Assembly (NCBI RefSeq): GCF_000468015.1
Contig: NZ_KI260449.1
Location: forward strand, 1-64,000
Length of the DNA: 64,000 nt
Origin: Ruminococcus callidus ATCC 27760
Lineage (GTDB): Bacteria > Bacillota > Clostridia > Oscillospirales > Ruminococcaceae
Direction: 5' to 3'
A model generated the notes under the pieces. It was not told the origin of the DNA, ran no database searches, and saw nothing but the letters and a program-made list of their open reading frames with translations. Below are positions 25,909 to 34,542 of this stretch, piece after piece. Position 1 is the stretch's first letter; the number at the start of each line of letters is the position of its first letter. The translations under genes were made by a program, and so were the position numbers.

Positions 25909-27771
25909 TTATTCTCCCTGTGTATCTTCTTCTAACACATCATAATACATCGTTCCATGTGGGAGCTTGATATTCGGTATCCAAAGCTTTTTGCCTTTCC
26001 AGCCTTTATTGCCCGTAACCTGATACATGGTCAAGACAGGCTTATCAGTAAACTGTCCGCCTAACTTCCAATCGTTCGGAGAAATCAAAGCGCCAGTACC
26101 CTGAGCGACATCTCTTTCACGCCTTACGATCAGAATACCTTGCCCCGCAGGAGTATCTGCGAGCATAGTATCCAGCACAGACATAAATGCAGAGAGCTTA
26201 AAATCGGGGCTTGGAATGATGTGCGACAGCACTTCCTTGATAAATCGCAGACTCACCTGATAATAAAGCTCTGTGTTGTCAAAGGCTTTCAGAAGCTCGG
26301 AAATGCTTTCAATGGTATCATTATCAGGATAGAACGGATAGTAGTTTGTTCCGCCAGATATAATCTCAACGTGTTTATTGTCAAGCACATTCTTTCGGGT
26401 AGGATTAAGACCTTCGGGATAGTAAATCTTAACATCATCTATGCCGCGCTCGATCTGAGCAATGATAGAATTGTTCGTAGAGTTTATATCAGAGAACAGT
26501 TTATAAAGATGCTCGTCAATATAAATCATCATCATGCCCGGATCACGGTCATATCCAAACATTCTGCTGTGCTGCCACATTGTATCTGCCTGCGGTTTCT
26601 TGCTTGTTCTTGTATAGTAGATAGTCTGCAATCCAGGGAATGTAACACCTCTGCCGAGTGTGTTTCCTCCGATAACGATATTGCTCCCCTGAGCATAAGC
26701 AGAGCTGTCAACCTCGTTAGTGCCGTTCATTATGTAAACATTGATTTCATCGTTCATAACAAGGCTTTCGGCTTTGCTGAATATAACATCATAAGATAAC
26801 TTAGCGGATTTCTGAGGATTGAGCGATGCACTATGCTTTATAATTTCCGCCTTAAACTCAGCATTGTTGGCTTTGCACCATTCAAGCACTTTCTTTACAT
26901 CTTTAGCATAGGTGTTGTGTGCTGACTGCCTTACACTTGGGTGAATAAGACCATTGCAGACCTTTCCGCCAGATGCAAGCACCTGTGCAGATACTGTAAT
27001 ATGACGTAAAACCGCTTCTTTAGTATCTTCCTTGACAGTTTCAAGAAATGTTATGCAATCAGGCTTCTGCGAGGACGGGAAGAAGAAATCACCGCCCAAA
27101 TAGGCACTTCCAGGCTGAAAATAATAGGTGAAGTATGGGTGCCAGCCTGATGCCATTGTTTGAAGCAGGATAGCCTGCGGTGTACCTGTAACTTGAAGAT
27201 ACAGGCTACTTGTTGCTCCATTCTTAATAGAATTGAGATACTTGTTGATAGAAGAAAACTGATTGCCTTTGCGGTTAATAAAGGTATTTAGAGATGCGGC
27301 ATCAGCCTCATCATCAATAATAAAAAGCGGATTGCCTTTCATAAATCCCGTAGTATTGAAGATGTTAGCCCATTTTCTCAATACTCTGGAGTTCTTTTTC
27401 AGAATAATGATTGCAGGCTGTATCAGGCTGTTTTCAACGAATAATCCTGTATCATCTTCTCCGCAGATACAAAAGCCCTCCAAATCGGATTTTACACGCT
27501 CCAATGTCTGCGCCTGTAAAACAACGTTATCTGTTGTAAGTATTAGAAACGCAGGAAAACCTAAATCAGCGGCTTTGCATAAGATACCAAACATCTGTCC
27601 TGTCTTGCCTGATTGAACATTTCCGAACAGAAGTCCGATCTCATGACTTGTAAACGAAAAGGTGCTGATATAGCTCTTTCCAATATCTTCTGCGGTTTTG
27701 GAGATGGATTCTGCGAGCTTCTCATTACCTCTCGCTATGATTTTGTTCAGATAGGTTTTAAGATACTGCAT
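25909..27771 (-). CDS. Z1-domain superfamily II ATPase
   Basis: This 620-residue protein is helicase-like. Its Walker A is FGNVQSGKT (49-57), its Walker B is FIIDDEADAAS (about 150-160), and VTGTPQA follows as motif III. GGNTLGRGVTFPGLQ and MWQHSRMFGYDR stand in place of motifs V and VI. The region after motif III matches the Z1 domain, which is found with endonucleases and methyltransferases in restriction loci. It probably couples ATP hydrolysis to DNA translocation or nuclease activation. It lies four bases after the active PLD nuclease and one base before its degenerate partner. Confidence 0.9.
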   Translation of the reverse strand: MQYLKTYLNKIIARGNEKLAESISKTAEDIGKSYISTFSFTSHEIGLLFGNVQSGKTGQMFGILCKAADLGFPAFLILTTDNVVLQAQTLERVKSDLEGFCICGEDDTGLFVENSLIQPAIIILKKNSRVLRKWANIFNTTGFMKGNPLFIIDDEADAASLNTFINRKGNQFSSINKYLNSIKNGATSSLYLQVTGTPQAILLQTMASGWHPYFTYYFQPGSAYLGGDFFFPSSQKPDCITFLETVKEDTKEAVLRHITVSAQVLASGGKVCNGLIHPSVRQSAHNTYAKDVKKVLEWCKANNAEFKAEIIKHSASLNPQKSAKLSYDVIFSKAESLVMNDEINVYIMNGTNEVDSSAYAQGSNIVIGGNTLGRGVTFPGLQTIYYTRTSKKPQADTMWQHSRMFGYDRDPGMMMIYIDEHLYKLFSDINSTNNSIIAQIERGIDDVKIYYPEGLNPTRKNVLDNKHVEIISGGTNYYPFYPDNDTIESISELLKAFDNTELYYQVSLRFIKEVLSHIIPSPDFKLSAFMSVLDTMLADTPAGQGILIVRRERDVAQGTGALISPNDWKLGGQFTDKPVLTMYQVTGNKGWKGKKLWIPNIKLPHGTMYYDVLEEDTQGE

Positions 27772-27774
27772 ATA

Positions 27775-28935
27775 TTATTCCTCGTCTTTGGAAGAAATGA
27801 ACTCGACAATCCATACGTCAAGCTCATTTCCGTCCTCGTCTGCTGCTTTCTTATTTGTCTTTGTAAATGTAAGGCTGTCACACCCATAAGCTTCAAGCAT
27901 TTCTTTCGTTATCATGCCTATTCTGTCCGTATCCTTTTGTGTATCGTGTACGGGTGTTACCAATCCTGCGGCAGCAATTCTGCCTTTGAGCCAATATCCT
28001 AAGATATGCTCACTTCCTACTGCGTTAAGCTGTTTGTTGTTATCACTGGTAGTATGCGCCTTGAACATAAAGCCGTCATCGGTAACGATAAAGAATGGCT
28101 CGTTTCTCTTTGGGTATCCAGGCAGGGTGTAAACACTGCTCGGAACAGTTATCTGAAATTCATACCAGTTTCTTGATTTAGGTCTTTTCGGATTTCTTGT
28201 GTCAAGAGAATAGCAGACATTGATATTGGATTGAGTATAGTGCTTTTTATCGTCCATAAATCTCTCGGAAAATGCAGGGACTTTCAAAGGAAGCGTAAAT
28301 GTCAGATTGGTTTTATGTTTACTATAAAGCTCTATATCATTCTTCGGAAGCTCCTCAACGGTATCAATGCCAGTAAGAGATACATTCTGTTCTCTGATAA
28401 GCGGCATATCATCAACATCGGCAATATTGATAGAGCAGATAGGAGCTTTTATACGTTCCACAATATCTGCAAGCTCCTGTGTTTCAGAGATGTCCTCAGT
28501 GAGAGAGCACAGCTCATACTGACGGCGGTTATTAGCTTCAAGTTTGAGAACGCCTAAATTTGCAGAGCCGATAACAGCGGAAATAGGTGCATTATTCTTA
28601 TAGAAGCAGTACACCTTGCCGTGATATTTCAGCGAGCGCACGATGCGTATTTCACCAATGCCCATATCCTGCCACTTCTTATTAAGCCTAACGGCAGTAT
28701 GATATGTCTTTTCAGGCATACCCTCAATATAGTACATTCCAATGACAAGAACAATCTGCTTGATCTTGTTTTCACAAATTAACCTATCCAGCTCTTCAAG
28801 CGATGCAAGAGAGACATATCCGACTGCAATATCAACTCTGTCCGATTTGGCTATCTGCTGTTTGATGCTTTCATCTATGGTTTCCTGATTATCCTGTATT
28901 CCTAACGGAAGCATATTAGAATATAATACTTTCAT
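27775..28935 (-). CDS. PLD-family restriction endonuclease (NgoFVII-like)
   Basis: This 386-residue protein is the first gene of the nuclease operon. The N-terminal PLD nuclease domain is intact: H105-x-K107 in KYHGKVYCF, GSAN (123-126) and E141 in RRQYELCSL. The C-terminal half (from about 225) has the beta-rich pattern RNWYEFQITVPSSVY, then EPFFIVTDDGFMFKAH, of the NgoFVII DNA-binding domain. Enzymes of this family cut DNA without metal and act as dimers. Promoter at 28995-29023; a GGGGGA site precedes the ATG. Confidence 0.88.
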   Translation of the reverse strand: MKVLYSNMLPLGIQDNQETIDESIKQQIAKSDRVDIAVGYVSLASLEELDRLICENKIKQIVLVIGMYYIEGMPEKTYHTAVRLNKKWQDMGIGEIRIVRSLKYHGKVYCFYKNNAPISAVIGSANLGVLKLEANNRRQYELCSLTEDISETQELADIVERIKAPICSINIADVDDMPLIREQNVSLTGIDTVEELPKNDIELYSKHKTNLTFTLPLKVPAFSERFMDDKKHYTQSNINVCYSLDTRNPKRPKSRNWYEFQITVPSSVYTLPGYPKRNEPFFIVTDDGFMFKAHTTSDNNKQLNAVGSEHILGYWLKGRIAAAGLVTPVHDTQKDTDRIGMITKEMLEAYGCDSLTFTKTNKKAADEDGNELDVWIVEFISSKDEE

Positions 28936-28994
28936 AAAAATCCCCCAGTTTCATTTTCACAAATAGCAGTTTGAAAAAGGATTATACATTATTT

Positions 28995-29023
28995 ATTATA
29001 ACACAAATACACCATTATTTCAA
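28995..29023 (-). promoter_or_regulatory. Promoter of the nuclease operon
   Basis: On the minus strand, TTGAAA (29023-29018) and TATAAT (29000-28995) are separated by 17 bases, 60 bases upstream of the first nuclease gene. Confidence 0.8.
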
Positions 29024-29354
29024 GGGATTGGAGCTTCTTTTTTCGGCTATTTGTTATTATTTTAGTGATAATGGAATATTTTTTAATTGCTAATAGGTCT
29101 TAGTCTACTGGCACACTCATTTTACGTTCCGCATAAGTTGATATTATGATTATGGCGCGCACCGAAATCAGTGGATACCCTAATGGAACTGAATAACAGA
29201 CAAGCCCCGAGATTTGCAGTACAAGCATTTCTCAGGGCTGTTCTTTTCAGACGGTATTCTTTTCCGCTCCGCAGGCTCGGACGGCTGTGAGGGGCATTTC
29301 TGTTCGCCAGAGGGCATAGCAAGAGCGAGCTGCCGAAACAACTCGCCCTGCTGA
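29024..29354. other. Intergenic region between R-M cargo and mobilisation backbone
   Basis: No convincing gene is present. Short minus-strand frames overlap the next gene out of register. A hairpin AGCCCCGAGA / TCTCAGGGCT at 29204-29238 could end transcription of the minus-strand gene at 29355-29567. The left half is AT-rich like the cargo and the right half GC-richer like the backbone, so the cargo boundary lies near 29100. Confidence 0.45.
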
Positions 29355-29567
29355 TTATTCGTCCTCGTCACTGCATTCGTCAAGCCCGTGAAGTAGCTGA
29401 ATGTAAACGCACTCTGCTCGGTCACGCTCCTCGCCCTCGGCGGTCATCATCGTTTCAAGGAAATATGCCTTTGCCTGTTCGTAGTCCGTCCAGACCTCAC
29501 GCTTACCATTGTAGACAGTAGTGACCTTGCGTGATCTCGGCATAGCCAATTCGGGTATCTTTAACAT
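29355..29567 (-). CDS. Hypothetical 70-residue element protein
   Basis: The protein starts MLKIPELAMPRSRKVTTVYN and is acidic towards the end. I recognise no characterised family. ATG 29567 is chosen because GGAGGG lies 7 bases upstream; a longer in-frame start at 29612 has no site. It lies downstream of the resolvase gene in the same direction. Confidence 0.65.
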   Translation of the reverse strand: MLKIPELAMPRSRKVTTVYNGKREVWTDYEQAKAYFLETMMTAEGEERDRAECVYIQLLHGLDECSDEDE

Positions 29568-29701
29568 AGCTGTATCCCTCCTGTGTTTTATTGTAGATAC
29601 ATTATATCCCATGACAAGACAGGAGTCCAGCCCTGCGGAGTAATTGTAATAATAATTGTGCAGGGCGCAGCAATATTATAAAAATCCTCGGTGCAATATG
29701 C

Positions 29702-30295
29702 TCATGCAGAAACAGGCTCGGTTATCCCGTTTTCCGCTTCATACTCCCTGACACGGCGGTAAAATGTATTAGCCGACAAGCCCATTCTCCGCATAAAGTC
29801 CCTGCCTGTGATGCTCTTTGACTTCCATTCCCCATAGAGCTGCCCGAACCTCGTCCAGTCGATCTCAATCGGCTTTCTGCCTGTGTACTTGCCCTGAGTC
29901 TTAGCGATTTCGATGCCCTCACGCTGTCGCTGTTTGAGCTGTTCTCTTTCAAGCTGAGAGAGTGCAGCGAACACGGTCAACATGAATTTGCCTGCAGGAG
30001 TATCGGTGTCGATATTCTCCTTATGGCTGATGAGGGTAACACCTTTTTCGGTGAGGGTGTCGATGATGTTCAGTAAGTCTTTCGTGGAGCACCCCAAACG
30101 GCTGATGCTCTCAATGTATAGGGTGTCACCCTCACGCACATAGTCAAGCATTGCCCTGAGCTGAGGGCGGTCTTTGTTAGCTCCCGAAATCTTCTCGGAG
30201 AAGATGCGGTCAACCTGATAGTCGCACATGATCTCCTGCTGTCTTGCTGTCTCCTGATGTTCCGTGGAAACACGGATATAACCTATTCTACTCAT
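29702..30295 (-). CDS. Small serine recombinase (resolvase/invertase)
   Basis: This 197-residue protein starts MSRIGYIRVSTEHQETARQQ (catalytic Ser10). ISGANKDRPQLRAML and LYIESISRLG follow, then a C-terminal Hin-like helix-turn-helix (SITGRDFMRRMGLSANTFYRR). The usual SRLxRST box reads SRLGCSTKDL, with a Cys at the arginine position. Activity may be altered, or the neighbouring conserved residues may compensate. Resolvases of this type resolve multimers or cointegrates. It lies 16 bases downstream of the relaxase gene. Confidence 0.9.
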   Translation of the reverse strand: MSRIGYIRVSTEHQETARQQEIMCDYQVDRIFSEKISGANKDRPQLRAMLDYVREGDTLYIESISRLGCSTKDLLNIIDTLTEKGVTLISHKENIDTDTPAGKFMLTVFAALSQLEREQLKQRQREGIEIAKTQGKYTGRKPIEIDWTRFGQLYGEWKSKSITGRDFMRRMGLSANTFYRRVREYEAENGITEPVSA

Positions 30296-30310
30296 AAATT
30301 CAACCTTTCT

Positions 30311-31723
30311 TTATTCAAGCTGACCTTTCTTTCTCTTGGCAGCCTGTTCGTTCTGCATATATCGGGCAAGCGTTCTCTGACTGTCACGCTTCTGCTGTGC
30401 AAGCCTTGAAAGCCTGTCCGCTTCTTTCTTTAGGGCTTTACGCTCTGCGCTCATCTTGGCATAATCCTCACGGGCTTTCTTCAGCTCGTCCTGCAAGTCT
30501 TTGATTTTGGGAATGATACCGTCGGGAAACAGTTCTTTCAGCTTTTTACGGCACTCATGATACTGGTCGAGTTCGTAACGGCAGTTCTCTCCGTATTTTT
30601 TCTTCGATTTGCCCTCCAGATAAGTATAATTCTTGTAGTAGACCTTGTACTTGCGGTATTCCTCGATAGCCGGAATTTGCTTCTCTAATTCGTGGATTCG
30701 GTCGCTCAATTCAAACTGCGGTGTTGACATGACCATAAATTCAGCAAACGCCCTATGAGCTGCACTCTCCAATTCTTCAAGGGTGGAGTTGCTCGCCGTC
30801 ATTTCATTCAGTGCCTTGCTCGCCACCTTCATATTCTCACGGTCTGCCCAATTCGTCAAGCCCTGAGACTGCTGAAATTTATCGGCTGTGGTGCGGATAA
30901 TTCTCGCTGTTGGGCTGTGCGACATTTGATACTTGTAACTCTCGATACGCCTTCTGATCTGCTGGCTCTCGTAGAAGTAACCCAGCGTTTTGGCTCTTGT
31001 GAACTTCGCCCTCGGATTACGCTCTTTCTGCTCCGAAAGCATGAATTTCAGGTCTATTTTGTGGTCGGGATTGTAGTCAACAAGTATTCCAAAATCGGCA
31101 CATTTCGCAAGGAAATCTTCAAAATCCTCGCTGACTTTGATAACTTCGTCAATGGCTCTTTTAAGCTGTTCCTTCCACGAAAGATTCTGCTTATCAAGCT
31201 CCCACTCCCAATGGCTCTTGCCCTTTGAAAAATGCGGGTTTTCGATGATAGAAAGTCCGTGTTTTCTGCATAGTTCGTCCGAAATCGTGCGGAGTTTGCT
31301 CCACGCTCGGTCGGGTATCTTTCCCTGATTATGCTCGGTTTCAAAAGTGTGTCCTGTATAGAAGTTCACATTGTTCACGATTATGTGGTTGTGGATATGT
31401 TCATGGTCGCAATGGACGGCTAAAACATACTGATACTCGTCATTGAAAAGAGCCTTGCAAAGTTCCTGCCCGATAAGCAAAGCACGTTCGGGAGTGACCT
31501 CGCTGGGTGCGAACGATTGTATTATATGCTGGCACTCGCTTCGGCTTCGCCCTGTGCCGACTGACTGCCTGATGTTCCTAAACTGTTCTGATGCTCCAGA
31601 TGGAGAAGATACGCACAAGTTGCTAACAACATATTTGCCGTCTGCGGTTTTGTCTGGGTTGCAGATATAATCAATTGCACCGTATGTTCCCGTGTGGATC
31701 GTATGGATACGAGTAACCGCCAA
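30311..31723 (-). CDS. mobA: IME-A relaxase (MOBP-type)
   Basis: The 470-residue relaxase matches the ICE relaxase closely. It starts MAVTRIHTIH. Y19 is in AIDYICNP. The metal site is H104 with H109-x-H111-x-H113 in HCDHEHIHNHIIV. RTLGYF-type and coiled-coil C-terminal parts are also similar. The start codon is TTG, preceded by AGAGGAAAT exactly as in the ICE copy, where it is ATG. It overlaps mobC by 202 bases. It nicks the IME oriT at about 32340-32370 so the element can use a co-resident conjugation system. Confidence 0.92.
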   Translation of the reverse strand: MAVTRIHTIHTGTYGAIDYICNPDKTADGKYVVSNLCVSSPSGASEQFRNIRQSVGTGRSRSECQHIIQSFAPSEVTPERALLIGQELCKALFNDEYQYVLAVHCDHEHIHNHIIVNNVNFYTGHTFETEHNQGKIPDRAWSKLRTISDELCRKHGLSIIENPHFSKGKSHWEWELDKQNLSWKEQLKRAIDEVIKVSEDFEDFLAKCADFGILVDYNPDHKIDLKFMLSEQKERNPRAKFTRAKTLGYFYESQQIRRRIESYKYQMSHSPTARIIRTTADKFQQSQGLTNWADRENMKVASKALNEMTASNSTLEELESAAHRAFAEFMVMSTPQFELSDRIHELEKQIPAIEEYRKYKVYYKNYTYLEGKSKKKYGENCRYELDQYHECRKKLKELFPDGIIPKIKDLQDELKKAREDYAKMSAERKALKKEADRLSRLAQQKRDSQRTLARYMQNEQAAKRKKGQLE

Positions 31724-32274
31724 ATTTCCTCTAACCTCTCTTTCATATCGGCAATATCTTCGTCATAGAGCTTGCCGCCTTTATTGACACGGTGGGCTAC
31801 CTGATTGAACGAATTGGAGATAGACGATATGTACCGTGCTATCTGCTTTATGTCCTCGGTATCTTCCTCAACATTCATCACGGTCAATGCAGAATAACGG
31901 CAAAAATCGCCCCTGCTTCTGAACGATGTTTCAGCATATCGGCGGTTGATCGCTTCAAGCTCCATATCGTTCACTCGAAATGTAATGAGGTGCTTGCGTA
32001 CTTCACTTGGCTCGGTGTCCTGCGGTGGAGATTCGCCCTCGGTGGTTTCGGGCGGTTCTGTGAAGTCAACCTCTCCCGATTCTGAGACTTCCAACATTGG
32101 AACAGGCTCAGCAGCGGTGTCCTCGGCGGTATCCGTTTCGGGATTTTCGGACAGCATATCCGCCCGCATTTCGTCCGCATAAGTGTGGGCAAGTTCTTCC
32201 GCAAGTTCCTCGACCTGCTTATGCTTAAACAGCTTTGCAAGGAACCCCTTTTCGGGCTTTTTGAATATTGACAT
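31522..32274 (-). CDS. mobC: MobC-like relaxosome protein with acidic N-terminus
   Basis: This protein of about 250 residues starts MSIFKKPEKGFLAKLF. A Glu/Thr/Pro-rich linker follows, and then the MobC core (HLITFRVNDMELEAINRRY, SFRSRGDFCRYSAL, ISSISNSFNQVAHRVNKGG). The last 65 residues are encoded in an alternative frame of the relaxase gene. ATG 32274 is chosen because GCGAGGAC lies just upstream. The longer open frame to 32394 runs through the oriT hairpins and is unlikely to be translated. Confidence 0.85.
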   Translation of the reverse strand: MSIFKKPEKGFLAKLFKHKQVEELAEELAHTYADEMRADMLSENPETDTAEDTAAEPVPMLEVSESGEVDFTEPPETTEGESPPQDTEPSEVRKHLITFRVNDMELEAINRRYAETSFRSRGDFCRYSALTVMNVEEDTEDIKQIARYISSISNSFNQVAHRVNKGGKLYDEDIADMKERLEEIWRLLVSIRSTREHTVQLIISATQTKPQTANMLLATCAYLLHLEHQNSLGTSGSQSAQGEAEASASI

Positions 32275-32316
32275 TGTGTTGTCCTCGCTTTCTCGGCGGT
32301 TCTGCCGCCGTTCTTC

Positions 32317-32495
32317 GATTGCTCCTGCAATCGCTTTCAGGGGTCTTAGGGGAATTTTCCCCTGACAAGCCGTATAAAGTTTACGATTTTCCATAATCGT
32401 AATACTTTATACCGTGCTTGTGCTAATTCATCGGGCGTTTCACGCCCTAGCTTGTATTTTGCCGTTCTACGGCTCATTTTCACGCTTCTGCGTGA
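32317..32495 (-). other. Putative IME-A origin of transfer
   Basis: The minus strand contains GCTTGTCAGGGG...CCCCTAAGACCCC (32370-32340). It aligns with the ICE core at 3293-3320. It is flanked by CGATTGC/GCAATCG (32317-32334) and ACGATT/AATCGT (about 32382-32400). Three compact hairpins stand upstream in a row: GGGCGT/ACGCCC (32433-32447), GCCG/CGGC (32461-32473) and TCACGC/GCGTGA (32480-32495). The position immediately upstream of mobC-mobA is as expected. Confidence 0.6.
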
Positions 32496-32768
32496 TTTGG
32501 AGCTATGCGACTTTCTCTCTGTATCGGTTACGGTTCTGCATACATTTTACTGGGCTTCGGCGCAGTTGTTATGCTGGTCGGGCGGCAGTCCTATGAAAAT
32601 CCCCCTCTACTATTACTACCGAGAAATTTGCGTTTTTGGTAATGGTTTTCGCAAAAGTTTACACTTTGTTCATGGCGATTCTCCCTATCGCATAAATTCA
32701 ACAGCGGATTTTTATATGATATGCGAACAGAATATGATTCGTCGCTACGGTTTCAGGTGTGTCGGCAG
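32496..32768. other. Divergent intergenic region right of oriT
   Basis: No gene is supported here. The stretch links the minus-strand mobilisation operon to the plus-strand recombination genes and ends at a plus-strand promoter. Confidence 0.45.
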
Positions 32769-32797
32769 TTGCTTTTTCAAGCTCGATGTGGTATAAT
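32769..32797 (+). promoter_or_regulatory. Promoter of the 32865 gene
   Basis: TTGCTT (32769-32774) and TATAAT (32792-32797) are separated by 17 bases, with TGG extending the -10 box. Confidence 0.78.
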
Positions 32798-32864
32798 TTG
32801 TGGGTAAGAGACAGTCCTCGGCATTATCATAGTAATCGGGAAATATCTCTTGGAGGTGGTGCTT

Positions 32865-33380
32865 ATGTTTAAGACAATAAAGATTGAAAGTAACCTTGAA
32901 TTGCCATACAACCTGATTGATATTCGAGATGGAGAAAAGCGGTTCATGTTTTCATTCAAGTGTTTCGATGATAATCAATCAGAGTATTCAATACAGGCAG
33001 GCGGAGTAACCGGAAAATTTGAAGTTACATATAAGTGCAGTGGAATAGACAGCAAATTTGAATGTGATATTACAATAGGAAATCTGTATTATTTTTATAT
33101 CGAACTGGAAAACGTATATGAATGTCTTCCGGGTATTGAGCCTGTTGCAGTTTTGAAGAACTATGGTGAAACATTAAACCGTACAAACATGACTTTTACA
33201 TTCGATAAATTAGGGCATTGTAATGTTAGTGGCTGTTTTAAGAATGCGTCTGACGGATATAACAGCGGAATTATTTTTGAGCTTCAGATAGATATGTCCT
33301 ACATATATGACATACTCACTTCCTTGGAGAGATTTTTTGATGAATTGAAACGGATTCAGGGGCATAGTAAATTTTATTAA
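32865..33380 (+). CDS. Unknown 171-residue protein, WapI-immunity-like pattern
   Basis: This is a beta-rich acidic protein. The strand pattern (FTFDKLGHCNVSGCF and the final IFELQIDMSYIYDILTSLERF) loosely recalls WapI-type immunity proteins, a weak similarity judged by eye. ATG 32865 follows GGAGGTGG. It has its own promoter and terminator in the IME-A backbone, so it is a single-gene unit. Confidence 0.65.
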   Translation: MFKTIKIESNLELPYNLIDIRDGEKRFMFSFKCFDDNQSEYSIQAGGVTGKFEVTYKCSGIDSKFECDITIGNLYYFYIELENVYECLPGIEPVAVLKNYGETLNRTNMTFTFDKLGHCNVSGCFKNASDGYNSGIIFELQIDMSYIYDILTSLERFFDELKRIQGHSKFY

Positions 33381-33398
33381 ACCGCATACGAATACACA

Positions 33399-33445
33399 TA
33401 CAAGCTGTGAAGCATTTCATTTACGCTCCGCAGCTTTTTTATTTT
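33399..33445 (+). terminator. Terminator after the 171-residue gene
   Basis: AAGCTGTGAAGC and GCTCCGCAGCTT form a stem with one internal mismatch, followed by a T-rich tract. Confidence 0.78.
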
Positions 33446-33595
33446 TTCCCCAGTGAAAATACCGAACGGAAAAATCTAATGGCGCACCCAACTTCATGCG
33501 CACTGCGAATAGACTTTTTATACGGAAGTGCGCTATAATTTTAGTATGGGGCTGAGTGATCGGCTCGACTAAAATTTCAGAATGGTGGTGATGAT

Positions 33596-33946
33596 ATGGC
33601 TACAACTTCGACTGCTGACAAGCTGACGAAACTTGAAAAGAAGATTGCAAAGCGACAGGCAACTATCGCTAAGGAGCAGAAACAGCTCGACAAGGATATG
33701 GAGGAGTATAACAAACTCTATCTTTTGGCTCTTGCCGACAAGTTCAAGTTGAAAGGTAAAGACCTGTTCTCCGCTATCGAGCGTGAGCATGAACAGCTTG
33801 AAAAGCTCCGTTACGGCGGTATGTCTGATTCGGATATTGACGGTCTGACAGATAATGCTCCTGCGGAGAAGGGCAAGGCTAATCCTTACGAGGATTCTCC
33901 CCGTACTCTGTTTGATGTAGATTATCAGAAAGAGAGCGATGAATGA
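33596..33946 (+). CDS. Coiled-coil protein, DUF4315-like
   Basis: This 116-residue protein has an N-terminal coiled coil (LTKLEKKIAKRQATIAKEQ, then KQLDKDMEEYNKLYLLALA) and an acidic tail. The arrangement resembles DUF4315 proteins of conjugative elements. A GGTGGTGAT site precedes it. A promoter (TATAAT at 33534-33539 with a weak -35) lies upstream. It overlaps the next gene by four bases. Confidence 0.7.
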   Translation: MATTSTADKLTKLEKKIAKRQATIAKEQKQLDKDMEEYNKLYLLALADKFKLKGKDLFSAIEREHEQLEKLRYGGMSDSDIDGLTDNAPAEKGKANPYEDSPRTLFDVDYQKESDE

Positions 33947-34404
33947 GCGAATACATTTTCTTTGTCGGTGACGATTATAAGTGCAGTAATAAAGAATATG
34001 TTGCACTGCCTACGGATAAGGGACAGCAGATAACAGTCGCACTTACTGCAAGCGGAGTTCCGTTCAAAGGCAGCTTCGATAAGAAAAGTTTCGTCTTTGA
34101 TTATGACAGCGAATACAAGGAGTCCGTTGATGAGATCATCGAAAACTACACCTCGGACAAGTATGCAGATATTCGCCGTGATGTAGAGGAACATCGCAGG
34201 GATAAAGACTATCTGTTCTTCATTCCTGCGGTGGCAAAGCTCCTGCGTATGACAGAGGGTACGCTCCGTAACAGACCTCATGACATTCAGCTTGCCGTCT
34301 GCAAGCGGTATGCGGATTACTGGGGCTGTGATACTTATACGATGTTGCGTGAGCTGAAAGATGTTCTTTCGCTGACAACAAAACCTGAACCTAACATAAA
34401 ATGA
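33943..34404 (+). CDS. Hypothetical 153-residue element protein
   Basis: It starts MSEYIFFVGDDYKCSNKEYV and is acidic and mixed alpha/beta. It has no domain I can name. It is coupled to the coiled-coil gene by an ATGA overlap, and lies upstream of the TnpX-type recombinase in the arrangement common in Tn4451-like elements. Confidence 0.68.
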   Translation: MSEYIFFVGDDYKCSNKEYVALPTDKGQQITVALTASGVPFKGSFDKKSFVFDYDSEYKESVDEIIENYTSDKYADIRRDVEEHRRDKDYLFFIPAVAKLLRMTEGTLRNRPHDIQLAVCKRYADYWGCDTYTMLRELKDVLSLTTKPEPNIK

Positions 34405-34446
34405 TAGCTGTGTACGGGGCGGCATTTGCCGTTCCGCACGGCTGTC
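34403..34446 (+). terminator. Long hairpin after the 153-residue gene
   Basis: The outer arms GATAGCTGTG / CACGGCTGTC (with G-U pairs) enclose GGGGCGGCA / TGCCGTTCC. There is no strong T run, so termination is only likely. Confidence 0.5.
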
Positions 34447-34542
34447 ATCACAAGACAACAAACACCAAAGAGGGGCAGATAAAGAAAGCGATCCCCTCGC
34501 TCTATAAGCGTAGAGAAAGAGAAGCTAAAGGAGTAACAAGCT

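Noticed and set aside
29180-29425. Minus-strand frame of 81 codons
   Set aside because: It overlaps the better-supported 70-residue gene out of frame, lacks a ribosome binding site and runs through a hairpin.
32275-32394. N-terminal extension of IME-A MobC
   Set aside because: It would translate the oriT core and hairpins. ATG 32274 has a good ribosome binding site.
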